12,284 nucleotides of DNA from Candidatus Cloacimonadota bacterium (GCA_023421135.1 JAEZUG010000011.1:1-12284); one strand, 5' to 3'; shown: positions 1-6,592, numbered from the stretch's first letter. Translations and numbers: made by a program. The notes: generated from the sequence alone by a model not told the origin.

Positions 1-17
1 GGTTGAAATGCCTATGG

Positions 18-37
18 ATTCCTGCCTTCGCAGGAAT
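18..37. repeat. 20-bp perfect hairpin repeat, dRS3-like
   Basis: An 8-bp perfect inverted repeat, ATTCCTGC and GCAGGAAT, encloses the four bases CTTC. Its length and layout (ATTCC at one end, GGAAT at the other, 20 bp in all) resemble the dRS3 element of Neisseria, a dispersed repeat. No T-run follows, so it is not a convincing terminator. It is probably one copy of a dispersed genomic repeat; only one copy lies in this window. Confidence 0.6.
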
Positions 38-306
38 GACATAATGTGAGCATTGGGTAATAATGGGTGTACTCTGTCGTGTTTCTGCGACATTACCTGA
101 AAACTGATAATTATTCAATAGTCTTGAAGCGTTAAAGAAACGAAGGAGGGAGAAGGGAGGAAGATTGAGTGGTGGAGGTGGGTTGACAGTGGTGGTGTGG
201 TGGAGTGGGTTTTCACTGGTCTCCGGTCACTCTCCCAAAGCAGCAAGATGTCGCTTCTACTATCTCTGCTTCTCTTTGTTTTTCTCTGTGCCCTCTGTGG
301 ATAAAA

Positions 307-381
307 ATCCGTGTGAATCCGTTTAATCTGCGTCATCTGCGTTCTATTCGGTAGCTTGCCAGCGGGCGGCAGCAGCGCAGC
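307..381 (-). repeat. Modular repeat block, minus-strand copy
   Basis: Read on the minus strand from 381 leftward, this contains GCTGCGCTGCTGC (381-369), then AAGCTACCG, ATAGAACGCAGATGACGC and a run of 9-base words ending in GGATT. The same modules in the same order occur on the plus strand at 11522-11585, and partly at 11830-11842 and 11891-11921. A consensus DnaA-box word (TGTGGATAA, 296-304) sits at the left edge but lies inside the repeat text, so it may be incidental. Confidence 0.65.
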
Positions 382-415
382 ATTAACTATTAACCATTAA
401 CCATTAACTGTTAAC
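381..415. repeat. Tandem 7-mer, five units
   Basis: There are five contiguous 7-base units ending in TTAAC. Three are exactly CATTAAC; the others are TATTAAC and TGTTAAC. The array directly abuts the GCTGCGCTGCTGC module of the neighbouring repeat block. A tandem 8-mer holds the equivalent general position, with a single base between, before the matching module at 11522. Confidence 0.85.
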
Positions 416-445
416 TCCCATGCATCTACACGTTTACTCACAGTT

Positions 446-462
446 TTATGCACATATGCACA
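446..462 (+). promoter_or_regulatory. Weak DnaA-box-like pair
   Basis: TTATGCACA (446-454) differs from the DnaA box TTATCCACA at one base. The overlapping word ATATGCACA (454-462) differs at two. TTATGCACA also occurs in the downstream origin (2269-2277), which gives this site some weight. It may be a low-affinity DnaA site far upstream of dnaA. Confidence 0.35.
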
Positions 463-652
463 TAGCTCTCTAACCTCAAATAAAAAAGCCGTTTACCGAT
501 TTGGACTCAAGGCTTAAGTCTCTAAACCACTTGATTTTCCTGTCTTGACAAAAAGTCCCCCCTGAATTTGTGTAGAAACCCTGCGTGGTTTGGCTGTGAT
601 CAGCTCTTGAAAACTCTTATCTTTCAGAGATATCCGAGATACTCACCGCCCC

Positions 653-787
653 TGTGGATAAATTGTGGATAAGTCCTGAACGAAAGCCAGTATTGAGATC
701 GCTCAGAGATAAGCTAAGAAACTAGTGATAAACAAGATACAACGCCGCAGCCCGGGTTTTGGGAGCAAAACACTAAGCTGTGGATAA
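653..787 (-). promoter_or_regulatory. DnaA-box cluster upstream of dnaA
   Basis: Three exact DnaA boxes (TGTGGATAA) lie at 653-661, 664-672 and 779-787, all in the same orientation. The first two start 11 bp apart, about one helical turn. The third ends 21 bp before the dnaA start codon. Together with the boxes after dnaA they suggest a bipartite origin. DnaA bound here could also repress its own gene, a common arrangement. No trio-like run or long AT-rich tract lies beside these boxes, so unwinding more likely occurs on the other side of dnaA. Confidence 0.75.
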
Positions 788-795
788 ATAAAGTT

Positions 796-804
796 TTAGG
801 ATAC
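796..804 (+). promoter_or_regulatory. Ribosome-binding region of dnaA
   Basis: AGGA sits about 8 bases before the first of two adjacent ATG codons (809 and 812). The nine bases TTAGGATAC are repeated exactly at 2394-2402, ahead of the other gene bordering the origin, which also begins with a double ATG. Confidence 0.5.
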
Positions 805-808
805 AGAT

Positions 809-2143
809 ATGATGGATCAAGACATTTGGCAAAACATACTGGATAAGCTCGAGCTTAATATCAGTCCCCAGAGTTTCCGCACCTGGTTCACCAATACCAA
901 GCTGGTGGATATGAGTGAAGTGGAGATGATGATCCGGGTGCCCACCCCCTTCACCGCCAATTACATGAATCAGAACTACTCGGATACCATTGCCGAGATC
1001 GCCTATGCTCTCTACAACCGGCATTACGGGATCAATTTTATCAGCGACCAGCCGGTCTCAGACCTGGTGAGCCCGGAGAAGACTGAGCAGCAGGCCGGAC
1101 GCAGCCAGATGAGCGCCAAGCTCAATGAACGCTTTACCTTCGACGACTTTGTGGTGGGAAAAAATAACAACTTTGCCTATTCCGCCGCCCGGGCTGTGGC
1201 AGATTCCCCCGGTTATACCTACAATCCGCTCTTTATCTATGGAGAGAGCGGAATGGGGAAGACTCACCTGATGCAGGCCATCGGCAATTATGTGCAGCAG
1301 GTGAGCCGCAATTGCAATATCTATTATACTACCTCAGAAGCTTTTACAAACGAGATGATAGATTCCATCCGGGCCAATAAGATGCCGGATTTCCGCTCCA
1401 AGTTTCGCAAGGTGGATCTCCTGCTGGTCGATGACATCCATTTCCTCTCCCGCAAGGAAGGCACCCAGGAAGAATTTTTTCACACCTTTAATGCCCTCTT
1501 TGATAACCGCAAGCAGATCGTGCTGACTTCCGACCGTCCGCCCAAGGATATTCCGGATCTGGAAAACCGGCTGGTGACCCGCTTTGAATCCGGCCTGCTC
1601 TGTGATCTGAAAAACCCGGATTTTGAGACGCGCGTCGCCATCCTGCGCAAAAAAGCCGAGCCGGATGGGATTGTGCTGCCGGATGATATCTTTAATTATA
1701 TAGCCGAAGGCATCACCTCCAGCGTGCGGGCTCTGGAAGGCTCTCTGATCCGCATTCTGGCCTATTCTTCCTATAACAAGATCAATTCGGAGGATATCGA
1801 CGTCGAGACCTGCCGCAATATCCTGGCCGATATGATTTCTGAGACTCAGAAGGAGATCACGCTGCATCTGATCACGCTGCAGGTCTGCACCTATTACAAT
1901 ATCTCCATCTCCCAGATCATGGAGAAGAGCCGCAAGCCTCAGGTGAGCTTTCCCCGCCAGGTTGCCATGTATCTGGCCAATCTGATGATTCCGCAGCTTT
2001 CACTGAAAGATATAGCAGATTATTATCACCGTAAAGATCACACCACAGTGCTTTATGCCAAGCGCATGATCGAGAATCAATTTCGCAACGACAACGAGTT
2101 TCGCGCCCAGATCGAATCTCTGATCAATAATATCCGCTCCTGA
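809..2143 (+). CDS. dnaA: Chromosomal replication initiator protein DnaA
   Basis: DnaA is the AAA+ ATPase that binds 9-bp DnaA boxes and opens oriC. The 444-residue protein has all four domains: domain I (about 1-75), a short variable linker (about 80-108), the AAA+ domain (about 109-325) and the DNA-binding domain IV (about 345-444). Walker A is GESGMGKT (145-152) and Walker B is LLLVDDIHF (204-212). Sensor 1 is LTSD (239-242), the arginine finger is in RLVTRFE (R258), and sensor 2 is VRALEGSL (R307). Domain IV keeps PRQVAMYLA (382-390) and DHTTVLYA (410-417). One oddity: where most family members read GGRDH, this one reads HRKDH (407-411). The first ATG at 809 is used; the ATG at 812 is equally possible. 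The gene is flanked on both sides by DnaA boxes, and dnaN does not follow it. Confidence 0.98.
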   Translation: MMDQDIWQNILDKLELNISPQSFRTWFTNTKLVDMSEVEMMIRVPTPFTANYMNQNYSDTIAEIAYALYNRHYGINFISDQPVSDLVSPEKTEQQAGRSQMSAKLNERFTFDDFVVGKNNNFAYSAARAVADSPGYTYNPLFIYGESGMGKTHLMQAIGNYVQQVSRNCNIYYTTSEAFTNEMIDSIRANKMPDFRSKFRKVDLLLVDDIHFLSRKEGTQEEFFHTFNALFDNRKQIVLTSDRPPKDIPDLENRLVTRFESGLLCDLKNPDFETRVAILRKKAEPDGIVLPDDIFNYIAEGITSSVRALEGSLIRILAYSSYNKINSEDIDVETCRNILADMISETQKEITLHLITLQVCTYYNISISQIMEKSRKPQVSFPRQVAMYLANLMIPQLSLKDIADYYHRKDHTTVLYAKRMIENQFRNDNEFRAQIESLINNIRS

Positions 2144-2179
2144 TGCTGAAGTTTTTACTCACATCTGCGAATAAATACC

Positions 2180-2277
2180 TGTGGATAACGGTGGATAAGT
2201 CCTCCCTAAAAAACCGGAACCGAAGTTTTGTGGATAAGTGTGGATATCTACCCGGTTTTATACACCACTTATGCACA
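2180..2277. promoter_or_regulatory. DnaA-box cluster downstream of dnaA
   Basis: Two pairs of boxes in the same orientation (2180-2188 with 2190-2198; 2229-2237 with 2239-2247) start exactly 10 bp apart, with one base between them. Each pair joins a perfect box to a one-mismatch box. A box in the opposite orientation, TTATGCACA, lies at 2269-2277. Confidence 0.75.
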
Positions 2278-2342
2278 GAATATGAGCCTCTGCAAGAGCT
2301 TCACAGAGCTGGACTTAAAAAAAAGGTTGACCGTTTATCCCC

Positions 2343-2373
2343 TTATCCACAATGCCTACTACTGATACTACTA
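2343..2373 (+). promoter_or_regulatory. DnaA box plus DnaA-trio-like element
   Basis: An exact DnaA box (2343-2351) is followed after four bases by triplets with the top-strand reading CTA CTA CTG ATA CTA CTA (2356-2373). The complementary strand thus reads 3'-GAT-GAT-GAC-TAT-GAT-GAT-5'. That fits the DnaA-trio pattern (repeated 3'-GAT-5' beside a DnaA box) described for the basal unwinding system of Bacillus subtilis and other bacteria. Four of six triplets are exact GAT. This is probably where DnaA loads onto single-stranded DNA. Confidence 0.7.
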
Positions 2374-2400
2374 TAATAAGATATAATTTAATATTAGGAT
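2371..2400. promoter_or_regulatory. AT-rich unwinding region with -10-like hexamers
   Basis: Nearly all of this 30-bp tract is A or T, and it directly follows the trio-like run, as expected for a duplex-unwinding element. It also contains two perfect TATAAT hexamers (2372-2377 and 2382-2387), 15-25 bp on the right side for a short leader to the lipoprotein gene. No good -35 lies 16-18 bp upstream; TTGACC at 2327-2332 is too far away. If a promoter is here, it overlaps the unwinding site. Confidence 0.5.
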
Positions 2401-2408
2401 ACTTTAAG

Positions 2409-3635
2409 ATGATGAGAGTCAAGACTACAAGATATTTGATGCTGCTTCTGATCCTGATGGTAAGCTGGTTTGGAGCTTGTACCAAGAAGACCAATCCCAC
2501 AGGAAACAACTGGTCGGATACCCATCCTCTCAGTTTTACAGACAGTCTGTTTACTCTGGGCTTCAGCTTTGGGGACACAGTGAAGGTCTCCGGCTATGAA
2601 GGATCGCTTTTGGCGGGGAATATGAACGGTGCGGAGGCGATTACTTTCCTCAGATTCACCGGGCTTCCGGCAGACAGTTTGATCTCCACGGTTAGCGAAG
2701 CCAAGCTGGAGCTCACCATCAAGCGTCGCAACACCGAAAGCCGCAATCCCCTCACCTTGAGCTTTATGCGGCTGAAATGGCATTGGACGGCGGATTCCAC
2801 CTTTGCCGTGGCGGATAGTTCGCTGGTGCCCGCTGGGATTGCCGACTATGTGGTGCCGGTGATTCCGGCTCTTACAGATAGCACTGTCTCGGTGCCTCTG
2901 CCTGCCAGTTTGATTCAGAACTGGTATCATGCCGGCAGCAATGGACTCTCGATTGCGATCAAGACGGATACCGGCGCTTATGCGGAGTTCTATTCCATCG
3001 ATAGCGGCACCAAAGGTCCCAAGATCAAGTTTAAATACAAGCTCACCACGGATGCTGCCTCGGCTGCTCTGAAAGAATATGAGTCCTATAGCATCTCAGA
3101 TAGTTACCGTGTGGTGGCTCCGGCTTCAGGTTTGGAGCCGGGACGCTGGATCCTGAATAATATTGCTCCCAGCCGGATCTATACCAAGTTTGAGCTCAAT
3201 CCTTCCCGTTTTGTGGATATGGAGGGAGTGGCGCTGGATGAGCTGGGACTGAAACGGGTGACCATCAACAAGGCCGAGCTGGTCTTTTATGTGAAGGACA
3301 ATCCCTATTACACCAGTCCCTATCAATACAGCTTCCGGGCCATGAATGTGGTGCGGGATTCGATCTCCTCTGCCGTGCAGCTCAGTAGCTCGGACTATCA
3401 GATACTTTCGCTGACCTCTGTTTCTGCCGGCTCTGTGAGTAGCGATAGCATTGTGGTCAATATCACTCCCCTGATCCAGGGTTATATATCCGGAGAATTG
3501 GAGAATCTGGGAGTGGTGATCCGTTCTCTGCAGGAGATCATGAATTTTGGTAAAGTGGAGCTCTGGCACTTCTCGGATGCTCCGGCCGGCAAGAAACCCT
3601 ATCTGCGGGTGCGTTACACACCGCCTTATCTTTAG
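2409..3635 (+). CDS. Lipoprotein with two DNRLRE-like domains
   Basis: This is a predicted lipid-anchored, surface or periplasmic protein of unknown role. From the ATG at 2409 it has 408 residues. Positively charged residues 3-8 are followed by a hydrophobic stretch (about 9-22) and a lipobox-like FGAC with Cys24 as the lipidation site. The rest resembles two tandem DNRLRE-type beta domains: each has a run of the type AKLELTI or AELVFYV, and each ends in a proline-led strand (PKIKFKYK near 205; PYLRVRY near the C-terminus). Family assignment is by eye. An in-frame ATG exists at 2352, but it lies inside the origin and would put 19 residues ahead of the signal peptide. The start at 2409 (or 2412) follows AGGA at 2396-2399. 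It is the first gene of the long operon and sits right beside the unwinding region. Confidence 0.75.
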   Translation: MMRVKTTRYLMLLLILMVSWFGACTKKTNPTGNNWSDTHPLSFTDSLFTLGFSFGDTVKVSGYEGSLLAGNMNGAEAITFLRFTGLPADSLISTVSEAKLELTIKRRNTESRNPLTLSFMRLKWHWTADSTFAVADSSLVPAGIADYVVPVIPALTDSTVSVPLPASLIQNWYHAGSNGLSIAIKTDTGAYAEFYSIDSGTKGPKIKFKYKLTTDAASAALKEYESYSISDSYRVVAPASGLEPGRWILNNIAPSRIYTKFELNPSRFVDMEGVALDELGLKRVTINKAELVFYVKDNPYYTSPYQYSFRAMNVVRDSISSAVQLSSSDYQILSLTSVSAGSVSSDSIVVNITPLIQGYISGELENLGVVIRSLQEIMNFGKVELWHFSDAPAGKKPYLRVRYTPPYL

Positions 3636-3638
3636 AAT

Positions 3639-4442
3639 ATGAAGAAGTATATCATTCTGCTAGTGCTGCTGACGGCCTTGCTGCTATCCTGCAAGAAGGC
3701 CAGGGATGAGAGCCCTATCCTGGCTCAGGTGGGTGAGGAAGTGCTCACGGAGGCAGCTTTTAACTCTCTGTTTAGCAAAGCGGAGCTGGATAGCCTCTCG
3801 ACAGAGGTGCGTCGCAAGTATATTGAGGATTGGGTGAATCTCACGGTCCTGGCTCAGGAAGCAGATCTCCAGGAGCTGAGCGAGACTCCAGCCCTGAGAG
3901 CCCGCCTGGAATTTGCCCGCAAGAAGGTGAAAGCCAATGCCCTGATCGGTCAAAGGCTGGCCTCCATCCGGGTCTCCGAGGATGAACTCTTCAATTATTT
4001 CCGGGTGCATCAGGGAGAATTTGAATCTAATCTGAAGGAATACAGTCTGCAGAGGATATTAATCAACGACAAGACAACTGCCGAGCTGATCTTGGGACGC
4101 CTGAGCTCCGGCCTGGCTTTTGAGGAAGCTGTGCGCAACTACTCTCTGGAAGAGCTGAAGAACAACGGTGGCCTCATGGGCTGGGTCAGCAAAGCCGGGG
4201 CAGATTCCAGCCTCTGGACTGCGGCCAATGGTTTGGCTTTGAACGTTCCTGCTCTGTATAATCAGGGGGCAAACTGGTATGTTTTTCGCATAGTGGAAGA
4301 ACGGCTGGGTGCCCAGGAAGCTAATTTTGAAGATTATAAGACCGAGATCCGGCACCGCATCATCGCCGAAAAGGAAGAGCAGGTCTATCTGGAGCTGGTG
4401 CGGGAACTGAAAGCCCGTAACGATAAGATTTATTATTACTAG
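3639..4442 (+). CDS. Parvulin-type (PpiC/SurA-like) lipoprotein
   Basis: This is a 267-residue predicted periplasmic folding factor anchored by lipid. The signal peptide ends in LLLSC, with Cys18 as the lipidation site. Residues 25-110 resemble the N-terminal chaperone region of SurA/PrsA-type proteins (QVGEEVLTEAAF, then helices). Residues about 130-215 resemble a parvulin fold, with LSSGLAFEEAVRNYS and GGLMGWV as the recognisable core. The usual His-Ile-Leu at the first strand of the fold is replaced by LQRILI, and no histidine appears near the expected C-terminal strand (YVFRIVEE). Prolyl isomerase activity is therefore doubtful and a chaperone role more likely. It starts 3 bp after the lipoprotein gene, and its stop codon overlaps the ribosome-binding site of the next gene. 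Confidence 0.85.
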   Translation: MKKYIILLVLLTALLLSCKKARDESPILAQVGEEVLTEAAFNSLFSKAELDSLSTEVRRKYIEDWVNLTVLAQEADLQELSETPALRARLEFARKKVKANALIGQRLASIRVSEDELFNYFRVHQGEFESNLKEYSLQRILINDKTTAELILGRLSSGLAFEEAVRNYSLEELKNNGGLMGWVSKAGADSSLWTAANGLALNVPALYNQGANWYVFRIVEERLGAQEANFEDYKTEIRHRIIAEKEEQVYLELVRELKARNDKIYYY

Positions 4443-4451
4443 GAAGTGTGA

Positions 4452-5711
4452 ATGAAAAGACTTTGCCTAATGCTGCTGGTGCTGCTCTGCACCGGTATCC
4501 TGACTGCTGAATTGGTGGATCGTATCATTGCCAAGGTGGGCTCTGATATCATCCTGCAGAGTGATCTGGAGCGTCAGATCCTGCAAATGCGCAGCGCCGG
4601 AGTGGATATTGAGCGCATTCAACCCGTGGAAGTCTTGCAGCAGATGCTGGAAGAGAAGATTATGCTGCAGAAGGCTCAGGAATTGAACCTGCAGGTGGAT
4701 GCCGCCCGGATCAGGACTTATGCCCAGAACTATCTGACTCAGACCAAATCCCGCTATCCTTCCACCGAGGCTTTCAATGCAGATCTGCTGCGTATGAAGG
4801 TCACGGAAGAGGAGCTCTTGGCTTTCTATATCGAGCAGATTACCAACAACGCTCTCACCGAGCTGCTGCTGGAACGCTATATCACTTCTCAGATCAACAT
4901 TGAAGACAGCGAGCTGCGCGCCTTCTATGCCGAAACCCGGGATACTTTGGCAGTGAAACCCATCACCTGGAAGATCGGGATGATCATGCGGGAGATTGGA
5001 GCCAGCCAGGAATCCGGCAATGCGCAGCTTCAGGCTATCCGGCAGATCAAAGCCCGCCTGGAAGCAGGGGAAGATTTTGCCACTCTGGCTGCTGCCGAGA
5101 GCGATTGCCCCAGCAAAACCCGGGGCGGAGACCTGGGTTTCTTTGGCCGCGGTATGATGGTGGCGCCTTTTGAAGAAGCAGCCTTTAACCTCGGAGTGGG
5201 GGAGATCAGCGACGTCGTGGAGACCCAGTTTGGCTATCATATTATCAAGCTTACCGAGACACGGGGCAATGAAATCCGTGCCAGTCACATCCTCAAAATG
5301 CTCAGTCCCACCGATGCCGATAGCAGTGCCGCCCGCACATTGATGAATGATATCCGGGCTCAGTTCACCAGCGGTAGCAAGAGCTTCGCCGAGCTTGCCG
5401 CAGAATACTCTCAGGATGAAGAAACCGCTGCAACAGGCGGAATCATCGGAGAATTCGGAGCCGAAGAACTGCCGGAACTCTTTGCCACGGCTCTGCTTCG
5501 CACTCCTGTGGGACAGATGACTGAAGTGCTGGAACACGAAGGCATGCTCTATCTGATGTGCCGCGTGGAAGAGCTTCCGCAACGGCTGTTTGAATTTGAA
5601 GAAGTGCGTCAGCAGATCTATGACTATCTCCTGAGCCAAAAGCAGACCGAAGCCTATAGCACCTGGATGCAAACCCTCATGCAGGAAAACTATGTTCAGA
5701 TTATACCCTGA
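4452..5711 (+). CDS. surA: SurA-like periplasmic chaperone with two parvulin domains
   Basis: SurA binds unfolded outer-membrane proteins in the periplasm and carries them to the BAM complex. This protein has 419 residues, near the family length. A signal peptide (1-19, cleavage after LTA) leads into the SurA N-terminal domain (about 20-165: VDRIIAKVGSDIILQSDLE). Parvulin domain 1 (about 172-268) contains GGDLGFFGRGMM and ends in FGYHIIKL. Parvulin domain 2 (about 275-372) begins ASHILKML and contains GGIIGEFGAEEL. A C-terminal helix closes the protein. Domain 1 lacks the entry histidine (KIGMIM), while domain 2 lacks the closing YHIIKL, so each looks half-degenerate. AGGAAG overlaps the preceding stop codon and supports the ATG at 4452. 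The adjacent parvulin lipoprotein suggests the two work in the same process. Confidence 0.93.
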   Translation: MKRLCLMLLVLLCTGILTAELVDRIIAKVGSDIILQSDLERQILQMRSAGVDIERIQPVEVLQQMLEEKIMLQKAQELNLQVDAARIRTYAQNYLTQTKSRYPSTEAFNADLLRMKVTEEELLAFYIEQITNNALTELLLERYITSQINIEDSELRAFYAETRDTLAVKPITWKIGMIMREIGASQESGNAQLQAIRQIKARLEAGEDFATLAAAESDCPSKTRGGDLGFFGRGMMVAPFEEAAFNLGVGEISDVVETQFGYHIIKLTETRGNEIRASHILKMLSPTDADSSAARTLMNDIRAQFTSGSKSFAELAAEYSQDEETAATGGIIGEFGAEELPELFATALLRTPVGQMTEVLEHEGMLYLMCRVEELPQRLFEFEEVRQQIYDYLLSQKQTEAYSTWMQTLMQENYVQIIP

Positions 5712-5732
5712 TAATACCCCTGAGGCAGGTCT

Positions 5733-6221
5733 TTGAAGAACGATAAACTAAAGCCTGAGAACCTGATTGCCAGCTTCCTGGGCCTGGGATACCTTCCCAA
5801 GGCTCCCGGCACCTGGGGCAGTCTGGGTGCGCTGGGGCTTTACTACCTTTTGCCCGGTGAGATCTTTGAGTTCTGGAATCTTATGTATTATCTCCCGGCC
5901 CTGCTGCTCTTCAGCCTCTTTGCCGTGTTTATCTCATCCAAGGCAGAGCGTAGCTTGGGGCACGACGCCCCTGCCATCGTGATCGATGAAGTCTGCGGCT
6001 TTTTCACTGCCGCTTCTTTCCTGCCCAAGACCTTCATGGTGGGGATCTATGCCTTTGTGCTTTTCCGGGTCTTCGATATTGCCAAGCCGTTCCCGGTAAA
6101 TATCTCCCAGAAGCTTCCCCGGGGTTGGGGAATCGTGGTGGACGACATTCTGGCCGGTGTCTATGCCCTGATCATCTTGCAAATCATCAACGCCATATAC
6201 CCTAAGTTTTTTGGAATATAA
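5733..6221 (+). CDS. pgpA: Phosphatidylglycerophosphatase A
   Basis: PgpA removes the terminal phosphate of phosphatidylglycerophosphate to give phosphatidylglycerol at the inner membrane. The 162-residue protein has the family motifs in order: GLGYLPKAPGTWGS (17-30), AIVIDEVCG (81-89), FRVFDIAKPFP (111-121) and GWGIVVDDILAG (131-142). Hydrophobic segments at about 32-40, 50-68, 100-112 and 140-155 fit a small membrane enzyme. The start is TTG: GAGGCAGG lies 6-13 bases before it, and the next ATG (residue 51) would remove the conserved first motif. It follows surA by 21 bp, the largest gap in the operon. Confidence 0.95.
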   Translation: MKNDKLKPENLIASFLGLGYLPKAPGTWGSLGALGLYYLLPGEIFEFWNLMYYLPALLLFSLFAVFISSKAERSLGHDAPAIVIDEVCGFFTAASFLPKTFMVGIYAFVLFRVFDIAKPFPVNISQKLPRGWGIVVDDILAGVYALIILQIINAIYPKFFGI

Positions 6222-6222
6222 C

Positions 6223-6228
6223 AAGGAG
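6223..6228 (+). promoter_or_regulatory. Strong ribosome-binding site of yajC
   Basis: AAGGAG lies five bases before the yajC ATG. It is the best Shine-Dalgarno match in the operon, which suggests yajC is translated more strongly than its neighbours. Confidence 0.8.
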
Positions 6229-6233
6229 AACAA

Positions 6234-6587
6234 ATGAACTATATATTACTAACAGCCACAGCCGACAGCACCGCCACTTCCGTGGGCGGAATCAGCCCGA
6301 TGGTATCTCAACTGCTTTTCTTTGCAGCCCTCTTTGCCATCATGTATTTCCTCATGATCCGTCCTCAGCAAAAGCGAGCCAAAGAGACCCAACGCATGCT
6401 GGACAGCCTGCAAGTGAACGACAAAGTCATCACCAGCAGCGGGATCTACGGCAGAGTTACCTCCATCAAACCCGATAAGAACATCGTGGTGGTGGAGATC
6501 GACGATACCAACAAAGTGAGAGTGGAGTTCCAACGCTCCGCCATCGTCTCCATCCTGAACACCGAGACCAAGGTGGAATACAAATAA
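6234..6587 (+). CDS. yajC: Preprotein translocase subunit YajC
   Basis: YajC is a small inner-membrane partner of SecDF and the Sec translocon. This copy has 117 residues. A short N-terminal tail is followed by one membrane segment (about 24-42), then the hallmark MIRPQQKRAKE (41-51) and a small cytoplasmic beta domain (VNDKVITSSGIYGRV, 61-75, through VEFQRSAIVSI). The usual partners secD and secF do not follow; def does, 5 bp downstream. A Sec component fits the surrounding exported-protein genes. Confidence 0.97.
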   Translation: MNYILLTATADSTATSVGGISPMVSQLLFFAALFAIMYFLMIRPQQKRAKETQRMLDSLQVNDKVITSSGIYGRVTSIKPDKNIVVVEIDDTNKVRVEFQRSAIVSILNTETKVEYK

Positions 6588-6592
6588 AGGCC

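Larger units (their letters stand above)
1..808. other. Non-coding region upstream of dnaA
   Basis: No believable gene lies here. The longest open frame, on the minus strand at about 115-336, is made of low-complexity repeat words and matches nothing I recognise. The left part (about 115-415) is repeat DNA, including a G/T-rich stretch at about 150-215. The part from about 440 to 787 carries DnaA boxes and is the likely dnaA control region. I saw no convincing sigma70-type promoter for dnaA. Confidence 0.7.
2144..2408. other. Likely chromosomal origin (oriC), dnaA-proximal
   Basis: This 265-bp gap has the ordered parts of a bacterial origin. Exact DnaA boxes lie at 2180-2188, 2229-2237 (both TGTGGATAA) and 2343-2351 (TTATCCACA). 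One-mismatch boxes lie at 2190-2198, 2239-2247 and 2269-2277, and a weaker one at 2335-2343. The last exact box is followed by a trio-like run and then an AT-rich tract. AAAACCGG (2210-2217) and CCGGTTTT (2252-2259) form an inverted pair around two of the boxes. A small open frame that starts at the dnaA stop codon spans the boxes and is not a real gene. Location, boxes and unwinding elements agree, so I am fairly confident. Confidence 0.85.

Noticed and set aside
115..336. Minus-strand 73-codon frame upstream of dnaA
   Set aside because: It is low-complexity repeat text without a ribosome-binding site or recognisable protein features.
545..576. TTGACA (545-550) as a dnaA promoter -35
   Set aside because: No reasonable -10 lies 16-18 bp downstream. 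TGTAGA at 571-576 is 20 bp away.
2143..2376. Small 77-codon frame starting at the dnaA stop codon
   Set aside because: It is translated from DnaA boxes and the origin, has no family resemblance, and the origin explains the sequence better.
2352..2408. Upstream ATG for the lipoprotein gene
   Set aside because: It lies inside the trio-like element, has no ribosome-binding site, and would place 19 residues before a clean lipoprotein signal peptide.
4467..5672. Long open frame (about 400 codons) on the minus strand, antisense to surA
   Set aside because: The plus-strand protein is a clear SurA with signal peptide and domains. The antisense product matches no known fold and arises from codon bias.
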